A DNA stretch of 60,863 bases. Origin: Nitrospira sp. (GTDB lineage Bacteria; Nitrospirota; Thermodesulfovibrionia; Thermodesulfovibrionales; Dissulfurispiraceae). Location of the stretch: NCBI GenBank assembly GCA_002634385.1, contig NSJL01000022.1, positions 1-60,863 of the forward strand. Reading direction: 5' to 3'. The stretch's first letter is position 1; each line of letters opens with the position of its first letter. Shown here in pieces: positions 38,354-46,176 of the stretch. Under the pieces are notes generated by a model. That model was not told the origin of the DNA, searched no databases, and was given only the letters and a program-made list of their open reading frames with translations. Made by a program: the position numbers and the translations under genes.

Positions 38354-39847
38354 CTAGGAGCGGAGGGCGGGCTGGATACCGGCCTTTCGCTCTCTTTGGT
38401 ACATTTCGAGGTAGGTCTTCGCCGACTTTCCCCAGGAGAAATCCTTGTCCATGGCATTTAGTACCATTCCCTGCCAGGCTTTCTCCCTGGCATAGACGTC
38501 AAGGGCGTGCTGTACGGTGTGGACGAGGGCGGAGGAGGAATAATCGGCAAACAGGAAGCCCGTCTTGTTGTCCTCGATGGTATCGGAAAGTCCGCCCGTT
38601 TTCCGGGCCACCGGAAGGGAGCCGTACCGCATGGCGATCATCTGTCCCAGTCCGCACGGCTCATACTGGGAGGGCATGAGGAACATATCGGAACCGGCAT
38701 AGGCGAGGTGTGCGAGGGACTCGTTGAAGGCGGAGCAGAAATAGAAACCCTGTGTGAAACGGGCGGCAAGGGAATTCATCATGGTAAGGTACAGCTCATC
38801 TCCCCTGCCGATGACGACGAGGGTGACTCCCCTCTGGACCAGCTCGGGGATCGCCTCCGCCAGGATATCAACCCCCTTCTGGGTAGAGAGCCTCCCGATG
38901 AAGCAGAGGAGGGGGGTGCGCTTGTTCCCCTGCAGGCCGCATTGCCTCATCAGTTCCTCTTTGCATACATATTTGCCCGCCGGATCCTCCCTGCTGAAGG
39001 TCCGGGGGAGCTCCCGGTCGGCGGCGGGGTCCCATTCCCGGTAATCGATCCCGTTCATGATCCCGACAAGACGGTCCTCTCTTTTCCGGAGGATGCCCTC
39101 CAGTCCGAAGCCCGACTCTTCCCTGAGGATCTCCCGTGCGTACGTCTCGCTCACCGTAGTAATAACGTCGGCCCCCACGATCCCCGCCTTGAGAAAATTC
39201 ATCCTCCCGTAGAACTCCACTCCTTCGGGGGAGAAGAGGTCGCGGGGCAGCCCGGTGATGACCATCGTCTGGTGGGGAAAAAGCCCCTGGTATCCCAGGT
39301 TGTGGATGGTCAGCACGGAGAGGGCATCCCGCACGGCGGGCGCGTCCCGGTACAGTGTCTTCAGGTAAAGGGGAATCAGCCCCGTCTGCCAGTCGTTGCA
39401 CTGTATCACCTCGAGAGAGAGGTCGAAACGGACACAGATCTCAAGGACGCTCCTGCAGAAGAAGGTGAAGCGCTGGTCATTGTCGGGGTAGTCCCCGCGG
39501 GGAGTGCCGTAGAGCTCGTCCCTGTCGAAGTACCCGTCGTTGCCGACGAAGAAGACGGCTCCTTTACCGGCCTTTCCGTCCCCTGCTCCCCCGTTTGCCG
39601 CCCACGATCCCTTGTTGACGAATACCCTGCATTTCCTTACGGCGTTGCCGAGGGGAATATCCAGGTCGATGCCGGTATCGTGGAGCTCTCCTCCGAACCG
39701 CTCCCGTGTCGTCCGGTAGAGGGGGACAAAGAGGCAGACCTCCATTTCCCGGTCCAGGAACTCCCGGTAAAGCGCTCCCGCAACGTCCGCCAGACCTCCT
39801 GTTTTGGAGAACGGTACCGCCTCCGGTGCAACGATGGCAATTCTCAT
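38354..39847 (-). CDS. glgA: Glycogen synthase (ADP-glucose)
   Basis: This 497-residue GT5 enzyme extends alpha-1,4-glucan from ADP-glucose. KTGGLADVAG near the N terminus binds the sugar nucleotide, and EPCGLGQMIAMRYG with ARKTGGLSDTI is the C-terminal donor site. The start ATG overlaps the galT stop (ATGA); the frame is open further upstream inside galT but without family character. Confidence 0.96.
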   Translation of the reverse strand: MRIAIVAPEAVPFSKTGGLADVAGALYREFLDREMEVCLFVPLYRTTRERFGGELHDTGIDLDIPLGNAVRKCRVFVNKGSWAANGGAGDGKAGKGAVFFVGNDGYFDRDELYGTPRGDYPDNDQRFTFFCRSVLEICVRFDLSLEVIQCNDWQTGLIPLYLKTLYRDAPAVRDALSVLTIHNLGYQGLFPHQTMVITGLPRDLFSPEGVEFYGRMNFLKAGIVGADVITTVSETYAREILREESGFGLEGILRKREDRLVGIMNGIDYREWDPAADRELPRTFSREDPAGKYVCKEELMRQCGLQGNKRTPLLCFIGRLSTQKGVDILAEAIPELVQRGVTLVVIGRGDELYLTMMNSLAARFTQGFYFCSAFNESLAHLAYAGSDMFLMPSQYEPCGLGQMIAMRYGSLPVARKTGGLSDTIEDNKTGFLFADYSSSALVHTVQHALDVYAREKAWQGMVLNAMDKDFSWGKSAKTYLEMYQRERKAGIQPALRS

Positions 39848-40842
39848 ATCTTCGCTTCTCTCATGAAGGCCGTTGCCTCTTCCGGGGGGGTGGGGTTGAT
39901 ATAAAACCCTGATCCCCACTCGAAGCCCGCCGTTTTTGTCAGTTTCGGCACGATCTCGATATGCCAATGGTAGTAGTCGTTGCTCTCTTCCTTGAAAGGG
40001 GAGGTATGGATGATGAAGTTGTACGGCGGCGTATCGAGCACCCTGTCGAGCTGCCGGAGCGTCCTCTGCAGTATCTCGGCAAGGCTGGAGAAGCTCTTTT
40101 CCGGGGGGCTGAAGCTCGATTCGTGATTTTTCGGCAGGATCCATGTCTCGAAGGGCTCCCGCGGAGCAAAGGGGGAAATGGCCACGTACCGGTCGTTTTC
40201 GTACACCACCCGCTTGTCCGCCGAGATCTCCTGGTTGACGATGTCGCAGAAGATGCATCTCTCCTTGTTGTCGTAATATTTCTTCGCGGATTCCATTTCC
40301 TCTTTGACGCTGATGGGAACGATGGGGAGCGCAATGAGCTGGCTGTGCGTATGCTCGAGGGACGCTCCTGCGATCTCTCCCTCATTTTTGAAGATCAGCA
40401 CGTATTTCAGCCGGTTATCCTTCTTCAGGTCGTTCAGCCGGAAGTAGTAGGCCCAGAGGACATCCTCCACCGACCGCAGCGGCATGGTGGCGAGGGAGAG
40501 CTGATGCTCCGGCGTCTCGATGATTACTTCATGCGCCCCGATCCCGTTCATCCTGTCGAACATGCCTTCGCCCCTCTTGTTGAGGTCTCCGTGTATCTGC
40601 AGCGCGGGGAACTTGTTGGGAACCACCCGGAGCGTCCAGCCGGGGGAGTTGGGCGGAGTGCTTGCGGGCCTGAAGGCGACGATCTCGGGCGGGGTCGTAT
40701 GCTCGTTGCCCGGACAGAAGGGGCAGAACCCCCCCGCCCTCCTCTTCTGAGAGGGGGAGATAAAATCCGACGGCCGTTTGCCCCGCTCCACGGAGATGAT
40801 AACCCATCTTCCGGAAATGGGGTCCTTTCGTAATTCAGGCAT
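39844..40842 (-). CDS. galT: Galactose-1-phosphate uridylyltransferase
   Basis: This 332-residue HIT-superfamily enzyme has zinc motifs CPFCPGNE and CIFCDI, and the active-site HTHSQ with its catalytic His. It swaps UMP between UDP-glucose and galactose-1-phosphate. Some relatives act on ADP-glucose instead, which would suit the adjacent glgA; the sequence alone does not decide. Confidence 0.92.
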   Translation of the reverse strand: MPELRKDPISGRWVIISVERGKRPSDFISPSQKRRAGGFCPFCPGNEHTTPPEIVAFRPASTPPNSPGWTLRVVPNKFPALQIHGDLNKRGEGMFDRMNGIGAHEVIIETPEHQLSLATMPLRSVEDVLWAYYFRLNDLKKDNRLKYVLIFKNEGEIAGASLEHTHSQLIALPIVPISVKEEMESAKKYYDNKERCIFCDIVNQEISADKRVVYENDRYVAISPFAPREPFETWILPKNHESSFSPPEKSFSSLAEILQRTLRQLDRVLDTPPYNFIIHTSPFKEESNDYYHWHIEIVPKLTKTAGFEWGSGFYINPTPPEEATAFMREAKI

Positions 40843-40872
40843 GCTCCCTCCTGAGAGTTGATAAAAAATAAT

Positions 40873-40953
40873 AGGTAAAGAGACGGGTAAAGGTAAAGAA
40901 AATTCCGGATACGTCCCTTTCTGCGCCTTTTACCTTTACCTCTCCCTTTACCT
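40873..40953. repeat. Long imperfect inverted repeat (GGTAAAGG type), copy 1
   Basis: The left arm (40873-40898, AGGTAAAGAGACGGG start) pairs with the right arm (about 40928-40953) with roughly 23 of 27 positions matching. A related hairpin lies at 43129-43193. Confidence 0.6.
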
Positions 40954-40964
40954 ATGCCTATAAT
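40935..40964 (+). promoter_or_regulatory. Promoter of the RNase Z-like gene, leaderless type
   Basis: TTTACC (40935-40940), 18 bases, then a perfect TATAAT (40959-40964) ending nine bases before the ATG at 40974. No Shine-Dalgarno sequence precedes that ATG. Confidence 0.6.
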
Positions 40965-40973
40965 TATATCATT

Positions 40974-41957
40974 ATGAAACCAACTTTTCATGCCGGCCTG
41001 ATCAACGGTCCTTTCGAGGATCCATGTGTTTATGTGGGAATTATAAGGGAGAGGCGGGCACTGCTCTTCGATATCGGCTCCATCGGAAGGCTTGGGGCGG
41101 GCAATCTCATGAAGGTGACGGATGTATTCGTCACCCATACCCATATCGATCATTTCATCGGGTTCGATACGCTCCTGCGCGTTGTGCTGCACAGGGAGTC
41201 TCCCCTGCGCCTCTACGGCCCCGAAAACATCATCCGCTGCGTGGAGGGAAAGCTCCGGGGCTACACCTGGAACCTTATCCGGGAATACCCTCTGAAGATA
41301 GAGGTATTCGAGGTAAGGGGCCCGGGGCTGGCCCACGCGAGTTTCCATGCCGAGCACTCCTTCGAGAGACGCGACCACCCCATAACGGAATTCTCCGGTA
41401 CTCTTGTGAGCACTTCGTTTTTCACCGTCAGGGGTTTGCAGCTCTCCCATCAGATCCCGGTGATGGCCTATCTGCTGGAAGAGGAATTTCATATCAATAT
41501 AAATAAAGCGGCACTGACGGAGAGGGGCCTTCCGGTGGGCCCGTGGCTTTCCGACCTGAAGCGGGCCATCCGCGAGGGGGCTCCCGGCGAGACGACTTTC
41601 GAGGTCGCGGGAATGCGGCTTGCCCTGCGGGATCTGATGCAGATCGTCTCCCTGACCCGGGGACAGAAGGTCGCGTACGTGACGGACATCGCCCCCACGG
41701 AGGAGAACCGGGAGAAGGTCATCCCCTTTATCAGGGGAGCGGACCAGCTCTTCTGCGAGGCCTATTTCCTCGAAAGGGACAGCGACAGGGCGCGGGAGAG
41801 GCACCACCTCACCGCCGCCCTTGCCGGAAGGATCGCCCGGGAGGCGGAGGTGGCCCATCTCGAGCTCATGCACTTCTCTCCGAAATACCGCTACAACGAG
41901 GGCGAAATCCATCAGGAGGCGATGCGGGAGTTCCGGGGAGGGGAGAGGTACGCCTGA
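40974..41957 (+). CDS. RNase Z-like metallo-beta-lactamase-fold hydrolase
   Basis: This 327-residue protein has the metal motif THTHIDHFIGFD, a later FHAEHSF, VTDIAPTEEN and a C-terminal ELMHFSPKY, the pattern of RNase Z (tRNA 3' processing) and its relatives. N-terminal ALLFDIGSIGRL is also typical. It could process tRNA 3' ends, but RNase Z relatives with other substrates exist, so I give no symbol. Confidence 0.85.
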   Translation: MKPTFHAGLINGPFEDPCVYVGIIRERRALLFDIGSIGRLGAGNLMKVTDVFVTHTHIDHFIGFDTLLRVVLHRESPLRLYGPENIIRCVEGKLRGYTWNLIREYPLKIEVFEVRGPGLAHASFHAEHSFERRDHPITEFSGTLVSTSFFTVRGLQLSHQIPVMAYLLEEEFHININKAALTERGLPVGPWLSDLKRAIREGAPGETTFEVAGMRLALRDLMQIVSLTRGQKVAYVTDIAPTEENREKVIPFIRGADQLFCEAYFLERDSDRARERHHLTAALAGRIAREAEVAHLELMHFSPKYRYNEGEIHQEAMREFRGGERYA

Positions 41958-42363
41958 GGGAGCGCATTGGAATGGGTACAGTGGTGGCATATCCTTTGTG
42001 GTTGGGGTAGTCAGCAAAGAGTCATCGCTCTCAATAAAAAGGCAGGGAGAGGTAAAGGGGGAGAGAGAAACAGAAGAAAGGGAGAGGAGGGTGTCGTGTG
42101 TCTCTGGTGTCATCCCGGCAGATCTTCTGAGCCGGGATCCACAGTCCTTTTCAATAAGGAAATGGACCCCGGCTTCCGCCGGGGTGACGGAAAGAGGAGG
42201 GACTATGGCTCTCGCCGAGGATACCTGCTCAGGATCGCTCTTCCCCCCGCTGTCTTCCCTTTCAGGTGAGTTTCTTTTTGCCGCCACTTTTGATTGCTCC
42301 CGTACTTCAGTTCTCCGGGGAGGGGAGGCGTGCTATGATAGATGAGAAGAGCGAAAGGAGACC
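41958..42363. other. Intergenic with palindromic repeat
   Basis: No gene is supported. The stretch contains the double-hairpin repeat 42109-42188, a piece GTCAGCAAAGAGTCATCGCTC (42011-42031 area) that recurs near 60509, and the surE ribosome site (AAAGGAG). Confidence 0.6.
42109..42188 (-). repeat. 80-bp double-hairpin palindromic repeat, copy 1
   Basis: The ends GTCATCCCGG and CCGGGGTGAC are near-perfect inverted repeats. Inside are two hairpins, ATCCCGGC...GCCGGGAT and ACCCCGGC-TTCC-GCCGGGGT. Its reverse complement matches 53494-53571 along its length. It resembles REP/BIME-like elements; no transposase is nearby. Confidence 0.8.
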
Positions 42364-43125
42364 ATGCCGCCGCTGATACTGGTAACGAACGATGACGGTG
42401 TCCATTCCCCCGGGATTATCGCCCTTTTCAAGGCGATGAAGGAGCTGGGCGATGCGGTGATGGTCGCCCCCGACAGGGAGCGGAGCGCCGTGGGGCACGC
42501 CCTGACCCTGCACCGCCCCCTCAAGGTGGAGGAACTGCGGGAGAACGTGTATAGCGTGAACGGCACCCCCACGGACTGCGTGGCCCTCGGAGTGCATAAA
42601 ATCCTGTCCCGGAGGCCGGATATGGTGGCCTCGGGCATTAACAAGGGGGCGAACCTGGGTGATGACATCACTTACTCGGGCACTGTTTCTGCGGCCATGG
42701 AGGGGACTATCCTGGGGGTTCCTTCCTTCGCCATATCCCTGACCGGGGACAGACCCTTCCATTACGATACCGCAGTGCCCTTCGCCGTCGAGATCGGCAG
42801 GTACATACTGGACAAATCGCTCCCCTACGACACCCTGCTCAATGTGAACGTCCCGAATGTGCTCAGGAGGGACATGGTACGGGGCGTCAAGATCACCAAA
42901 CAGGGGAAGAGGGTGTACGACGGCGCCATACAGGAGGTCTTTTCCCCCTGGGGCGACAAACACTACTGGATAGGAGGCGGGAAGCCCTACTGGGAGCACG
43001 GGGAAGATATGGATATCCAGGCGGTGCTGAACAGCTATGTCTCGGTGACACCCATCCATCTCGACCTTACGAATTACGTCGCCCTGGAATATCTGAAAGA
43101 GAAGTGGAAAGATAAGACAGAATAA
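42364..43125 (+). CDS. surE: 5'/3'-nucleotidase SurE
   Basis: This 253-residue phosphatase has the metal-binding LVTNDDGVHSPG, APDRERSAVGHALT, the NGTPTDCVALG loop and SGINKGANLGDDITYSGTV. SurE removes phosphate from nucleoside monophosphates. AAAGGAG precedes the ATG. Often found near pcm, as here (1.7 kb downstream). Confidence 0.97.
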   Translation: MPPLILVTNDDGVHSPGIIALFKAMKELGDAVMVAPDRERSAVGHALTLHRPLKVEELRENVYSVNGTPTDCVALGVHKILSRRPDMVASGINKGANLGDDITYSGTVSAAMEGTILGVPSFAISLTGDRPFHYDTAVPFAVEIGRYILDKSLPYDTLLNVNVPNVLRRDMVRGVKITKQGKRVYDGAIQEVFSPWGDKHYWIGGGKPYWEHGEDMDIQAVLNSYVSVTPIHLDLTNYVALEYLKEKWKDKTE

Positions 43126-43128
43126 AAT

Positions 43129-43193
43129 AGGTAGAGGTAGAGAAGAGACAAAAACAACTATGTTTCTGTTTTTACTTTACTTCTACCTTTACC
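43129..43193. repeat. Imperfect inverted repeat (GGTAGAGG type), copy 2
   Basis: AGGTAGAGGTAGAGAAG on the left pairs imperfectly with the right arm ending CTTCTACCTTTACC. The arms resemble those at 40873-40953. It follows the surE stop by 3 bases and may also act as a terminator. Confidence 0.55.
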
Positions 43194-43219
43194 GACTTTC
43201 TCTGTCTTTGGAGGGTGTT

Positions 43220-44605
43220 ATGCGCTGTGATGTGGTCATTGTCGGTGCGGGTCCCGCGGGAATTTTTGCCGCCATGGAGCTGTTGCACAGCGTTCCCGGT
43301 CTCAAGGTCCTCCTCGTCGAGAAGGGGAAAGACATTGACGAAAGGCAATGCCCTATGGAAGCCGGCGCTCCCTCCTGCGTCTCCTGTCCCGAATGTGAAC
43401 TGGTGAGCGGGTGGGGAGGGGCGGGAGCGTACAGCGACGGAAAACTGACCCTCTCTCCCCGGATCGGGGGATTCCTTTCACGGTATGTGGACGACACTAC
43501 CCTCCAGTCCCTGCTTGACTATGTGGATAACATCTACCGGCGCCACGGGGCGCCCGGAGAACTGCATGGTGTCAATGAGGCGGAGATCGAGGCGCTGAAG
43601 AGGCGCGCCGCTGTCTATGAGCTCTCCTTTGTCCCCTCCCGTATACGGCATATCGGCACCGACAGGTGCCGGAAGGTACTGCGGAACATGCGGGATGCGC
43701 TTATCGGGAAAGTGGAAGTGCTGTTCAGCACGGAGGTGCTCCGGATCCTCGCGGAAGGGGGGCAGGCCAGGGGAGTGCGCCTGCACAACGGAGAGGAGAT
43801 TGCCGCGGAGTATGTGATTCTCGCTTCCGGGCGCGCCTCCTCCCAATGGCTTGAGAATGAGGTAAGAAGGCTTCATCTCACCCTCCTCAAGAACCCCGTG
43901 GACATCGGGGTGAGGGTGGAGGTTCCTGCGCCGGTCCTGGAACCGCTGACACGGATTACCTATGAGCCGAAGCTGCTCTTCACTTCGAAAAGGTTTGACG
44001 ACAGGGTCAGGACTTTCTGTGTAAATCCCTACGGGGAGGTGGTGCGGGAGCATCTCAAAGGGGTCTGGACGGTGAACGGCCACAGCTACGCGGAAAAGAG
44101 GACGGACAATACCAACTTCGCCCTCCTGGTCAGTACCACCTTTACCGAGCCCTTCGACGAGCCCGTCTCGTACGGAATGTATATCGCCCGTCTTGCCAAC
44201 TTCCTCGGAGGAGGCGTCATTGTCCAGCGGCTCGGTGATCTCCTGCAGGGCAGACGCTCCACCCCCGAAAGGATAGCCAAAGGAACGGTGGAGCCCACCA
44301 TGAAGGATGCGACTCCGGGGGACCTCAGTTTCGTTCTCCCTTACCGCCACCTTTCCAGCATCCTGGAAATGCTGGAGGCCCTGGACGCGATCGCACCGGG
44401 GGTGAACTCCCGGCATACGCTTCTGTACGGGGTGGAGGTGAAGTTCTATTCCCTGCAGCTCCTGTTGACCGGGGGGCTCGAAACGGAGATCAGGAACCTT
44501 TTTGCCGTGGGCGACGGGGCCGGCGTCAGCAGGGGACTGATCCAGGCGTCGGCATCGGGGGTGCTGGCATCACGGGAGATCGCGGGAAGGTATGGACTGC
44601 CCTGA
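43220..44605 (+). CDS. FAD-dependent dehydrogenase (COG2509 type)
   Basis: This 461-residue flavoprotein has VIVGAGPAGIFAAMELL (FAD fold), a Cys-rich segment (CPMEAGAPSCVSCPECE), WGGAGAYSDGKLTLS and a C-terminal FAVGDGAGVSRGLIQASASG. The family is widespread, but the substrate is unknown. GAGGG precedes the ATG at 43220; the frame is open 60 bases upstream through the inverted repeat, which I exclude. Confidence 0.9.
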   Translation: MRCDVVIVGAGPAGIFAAMELLHSVPGLKVLLVEKGKDIDERQCPMEAGAPSCVSCPECELVSGWGGAGAYSDGKLTLSPRIGGFLSRYVDDTTLQSLLDYVDNIYRRHGAPGELHGVNEAEIEALKRRAAVYELSFVPSRIRHIGTDRCRKVLRNMRDALIGKVEVLFSTEVLRILAEGGQARGVRLHNGEEIAAEYVILASGRASSQWLENEVRRLHLTLLKNPVDIGVRVEVPAPVLEPLTRITYEPKLLFTSKRFDDRVRTFCVNPYGEVVREHLKGVWTVNGHSYAEKRTDNTNFALLVSTTFTEPFDEPVSYGMYIARLANFLGGGVIVQRLGDLLQGRRSTPERIAKGTVEPTMKDATPGDLSFVLPYRHLSSILEMLEALDAIAPGVNSRHTLLYGVEVKFYSLQLLLTGGLETEIRNLFAVGDGAGVSRGLIQASASGVLASREIAGRYGLP

Positions 44606-44774
44606 GGAGCACCGACGACCATTTGCATACATACCCGAAAACGGAAGGATGTACTACCAGCACTTCCCGGTGAAAGTATATCCCCTTGAGATTGCCGAGC
44701 TTACCGCGCAATGGCAGAGAAAGTTTTCGCGAACTGTCATTCCCCCCCGTCATTGCGAAAGGACTTGTTCTTGA
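44592..44774 (+). CDS. Small open frame of unknown nature
   Basis: A 60-residue frame starts with GGGAAGG before its ATG and overlaps the end of the FAD gene. Its first 45 residues look protein-like (YYQHFPVKVYPLE), while the last part is read from a dispersed repeat (44749-44781). It may be a gene truncated by the repeat or simply chance. Confidence 0.25.
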   Translation: MDCPEEHRRPFAYIPENGRMYYQHFPVKVYPLEIAELTAQWQRKFSRTVIPPRHCERTCS

Positions 44775-44781
44775 AGCAATC
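44749..44781 (+). repeat. GTCATTGCGAA...GAAGCAATC repeat, copy 2
   Basis: Begins GTCATTGCGAAAGG and ends TTGAAGCAATC. Aligns with the reverse complement of 32721-32752 with a few changes in the middle. Confidence 0.6.
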
Positions 44782-44839
44782 TCTTCTCTTCCCCCGGGAA
44801 TCGCTGATGTACTACAATAAAAATATGGACGGCAGGGAT

Positions 44840-45496
44840 ATGGATAATGGAGCCTCTGACTATCAGAGAATGCGGGATGCGATGGTGGACAACCAGCTCA
44901 TCCCCCGGGGCATAAAGGACCCCCGTGTCCTGGATGCCATGCGGCGGGTGCCGCGCCACCTTTTCATGCCTGAGCCGGTACGCTACAGCGCTTATGACGA
45001 TATAGCGCTCCCCATCGGAGAGGGACAGACCATCTCGCAGCCCTACATGGTGGCGATCATGACGGAGCTCCTCGAATTGAAAGGGGAAGAAACGATCCTC
45101 GAGATAGGGACAGGGTCAGGATATCAGGCCGCCATCCTGGGGGAGCTTGCACGAGAGGTCTATACCATCGAGAGGTTGCCCCATCTCGCCGCGGAGGCGG
45201 TGAGCCGCCTGGCGGAGCTGGGATACGACAACGTTACGGTGATCACCGGGGATGGGACAAAGGGGTTGGAGGAGCGGGCGCCGTTTGACCGTATTCTCAT
45301 TACCGCCGCTGCTCCGGAGATCCCTGAGATCCTGGTGCGGCAATTGAAGGAAAACGGCATCATCGTTGCCCCGGTGGGGGAGAGGTACTCTCAGGTCCTT
45401 ATTAAAGGGAGAAAAAGCGGGGGTGTCCTGGTGGAGGAGTTCAGCACCCCCTGTGTCTTCGTGCCCCTCATCGGGGAGTACGGCTGGAGGAGTTAA
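44840..45496 (+). CDS. pcm: Protein-L-isoaspartate O-methyltransferase
   Basis: This 218-residue methyltransferase repairs isoaspartyl damage in proteins. MVDNQLIPRGI, GEGQTISQPYMVA and the SAM motif LEIGTGSGYQAAIL are diagnostic. I chose the ATG at 44840, with CAGGGAT before it, matching family length; ATGs at 44825 and 44807 are in frame. Confidence 0.95.
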   Translation: MDNGASDYQRMRDAMVDNQLIPRGIKDPRVLDAMRRVPRHLFMPEPVRYSAYDDIALPIGEGQTISQPYMVAIMTELLELKGEETILEIGTGSGYQAAILGELAREVYTIERLPHLAAEAVSRLAELGYDNVTVITGDGTKGLEERAPFDRILITAAAPEIPEILVRQLKENGIIVAPVGERYSQVLIKGRKSGGVLVEEFSTPCVFVPLIGEYGWRS

Positions 45497-45527
45497 AATG
45501 TTTCGCAAATAAGAAAGTAAATAACTC

Positions 45528-45557
45528 TTGACTTTCCTGTCAAGAGGGTACTATAAT
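45528..45557 (+). promoter_or_regulatory. arsR promoter with overlapping inverted repeat
   Basis: TTGACT (45528-45533), 18 bases, TATAAT (45552-45557), then eight bases to the ATG. The palindrome TTGAC-n6-GTCAA (45528-45543) covers the -35 and is a likely operator for the regulator's own control. There is no ribosome site, so the transcript would be leaderless. Confidence 0.65.
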
Positions 45558-45565
45558 TGATAATT

Positions 45566-45898
45566 ATGAAGAAAGAGAAGTCAATATACGAGTTGCAGGC
45601 GGAACTGTGCAAGATACTTTCCAGTCCCAAAAGAATAGAGATTATCAGCGCGTTGAAAGGCGGGGAGAAGACCGTTACCGAGCTTGTGGAGATACTGGAG
45701 ACTCCTAAGGCGAATGTGTCGCAGCATCTGGCCGTTATGAGGCTCAAGGGTATCCTGAAAAGCAGAAGGGATGGGGTGAATATTTATTACAGTATCTCCA
45801 ATCCCAAAGTGATCCAGGCATGTTCCCTGATGAAGGAAGTGCTTGGCGAGCTGCTGACGGAGAGAAGCAAGATCGCAGCCATGGTCAATAAGGGATGA
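45566..45898 (+). CDS. ArsR-family transcriptional regulator
   Basis: This 110-residue winged-helix protein has AELCKILSSPKRIEIISAL and the recognition helix region TPKANVSQHLAVMRLKGIL with RDGVNIYYSI. No metal-binding Cys pair (ELCVC type) is present, so it may sense something other than soft metals. It is 280 bases upstream of rnf on the same strand and might regulate it; that is inference. Confidence 0.9.
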   Translation: MKKEKSIYELQAELCKILSSPKRIEIISALKGGEKTVTELVEILETPKANVSQHLAVMRLKGILKSRRDGVNIYYSISNPKVIQACSLMKEVLGELLTERSKIAAMVNKG

Positions 45899-46041
45899 GG
45901 GTGGCCGGAAACTCCAGTATCTGAACGGTACCGCGTACGTGGGGCATTTCGTACGGGAAAAAACCCTCTTTTCACGTATCCGCAGCATCCTGTCTTATTC
46001 CCACCTTACCGCTGTTTCCTGTTTTCCCTCTGAACACAGAG

Positions 46042-46140
46042 GTGCGTAAGCGCACAATTTGACTTATTGCGACCTGCCATGGTATTACTTAAAGGCTTTT
46101 GGCCGAAAAGTAGGGAATTCCCGCTGGTGAGCAGAGCGGG
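46042..46140 (+). ncRNA. Structured leader upstream of rnfC, unassigned
   Basis: Three short hairpins follow each other: GTGCG-TAAG-CGCAC (46042-46055), CTTTT-GGCCG-AAAAG (46096-46110) and CCCGCT-n9-AGCGGG (46120-46140), the last overlapping the palindrome GGGAATTCCC. This lies just before the GGAGG site of rnfC. It could be a riboswitch or attenuator; no known class fits by eye. Confidence 0.4.
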
Positions 46141-46176
46141 CGCCTGCAATAAATACGTTTTATGGAGGAACCTTCT

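Noticed and set aside
42109..42188. An insertion sequence or CRISPR unit
   Set aside because: There is no transposase, no direct target repeat that I can define, and no regular spacer pattern. The repeats fit REP/MITE-type palindromes better.
46021..46176. Cobalamin riboswitch before rnfC, because of GACCTGCC
   Set aside because: The bases before it do not match the rest of the B12 box, and the other conserved blocks of that riboswitch are missing.
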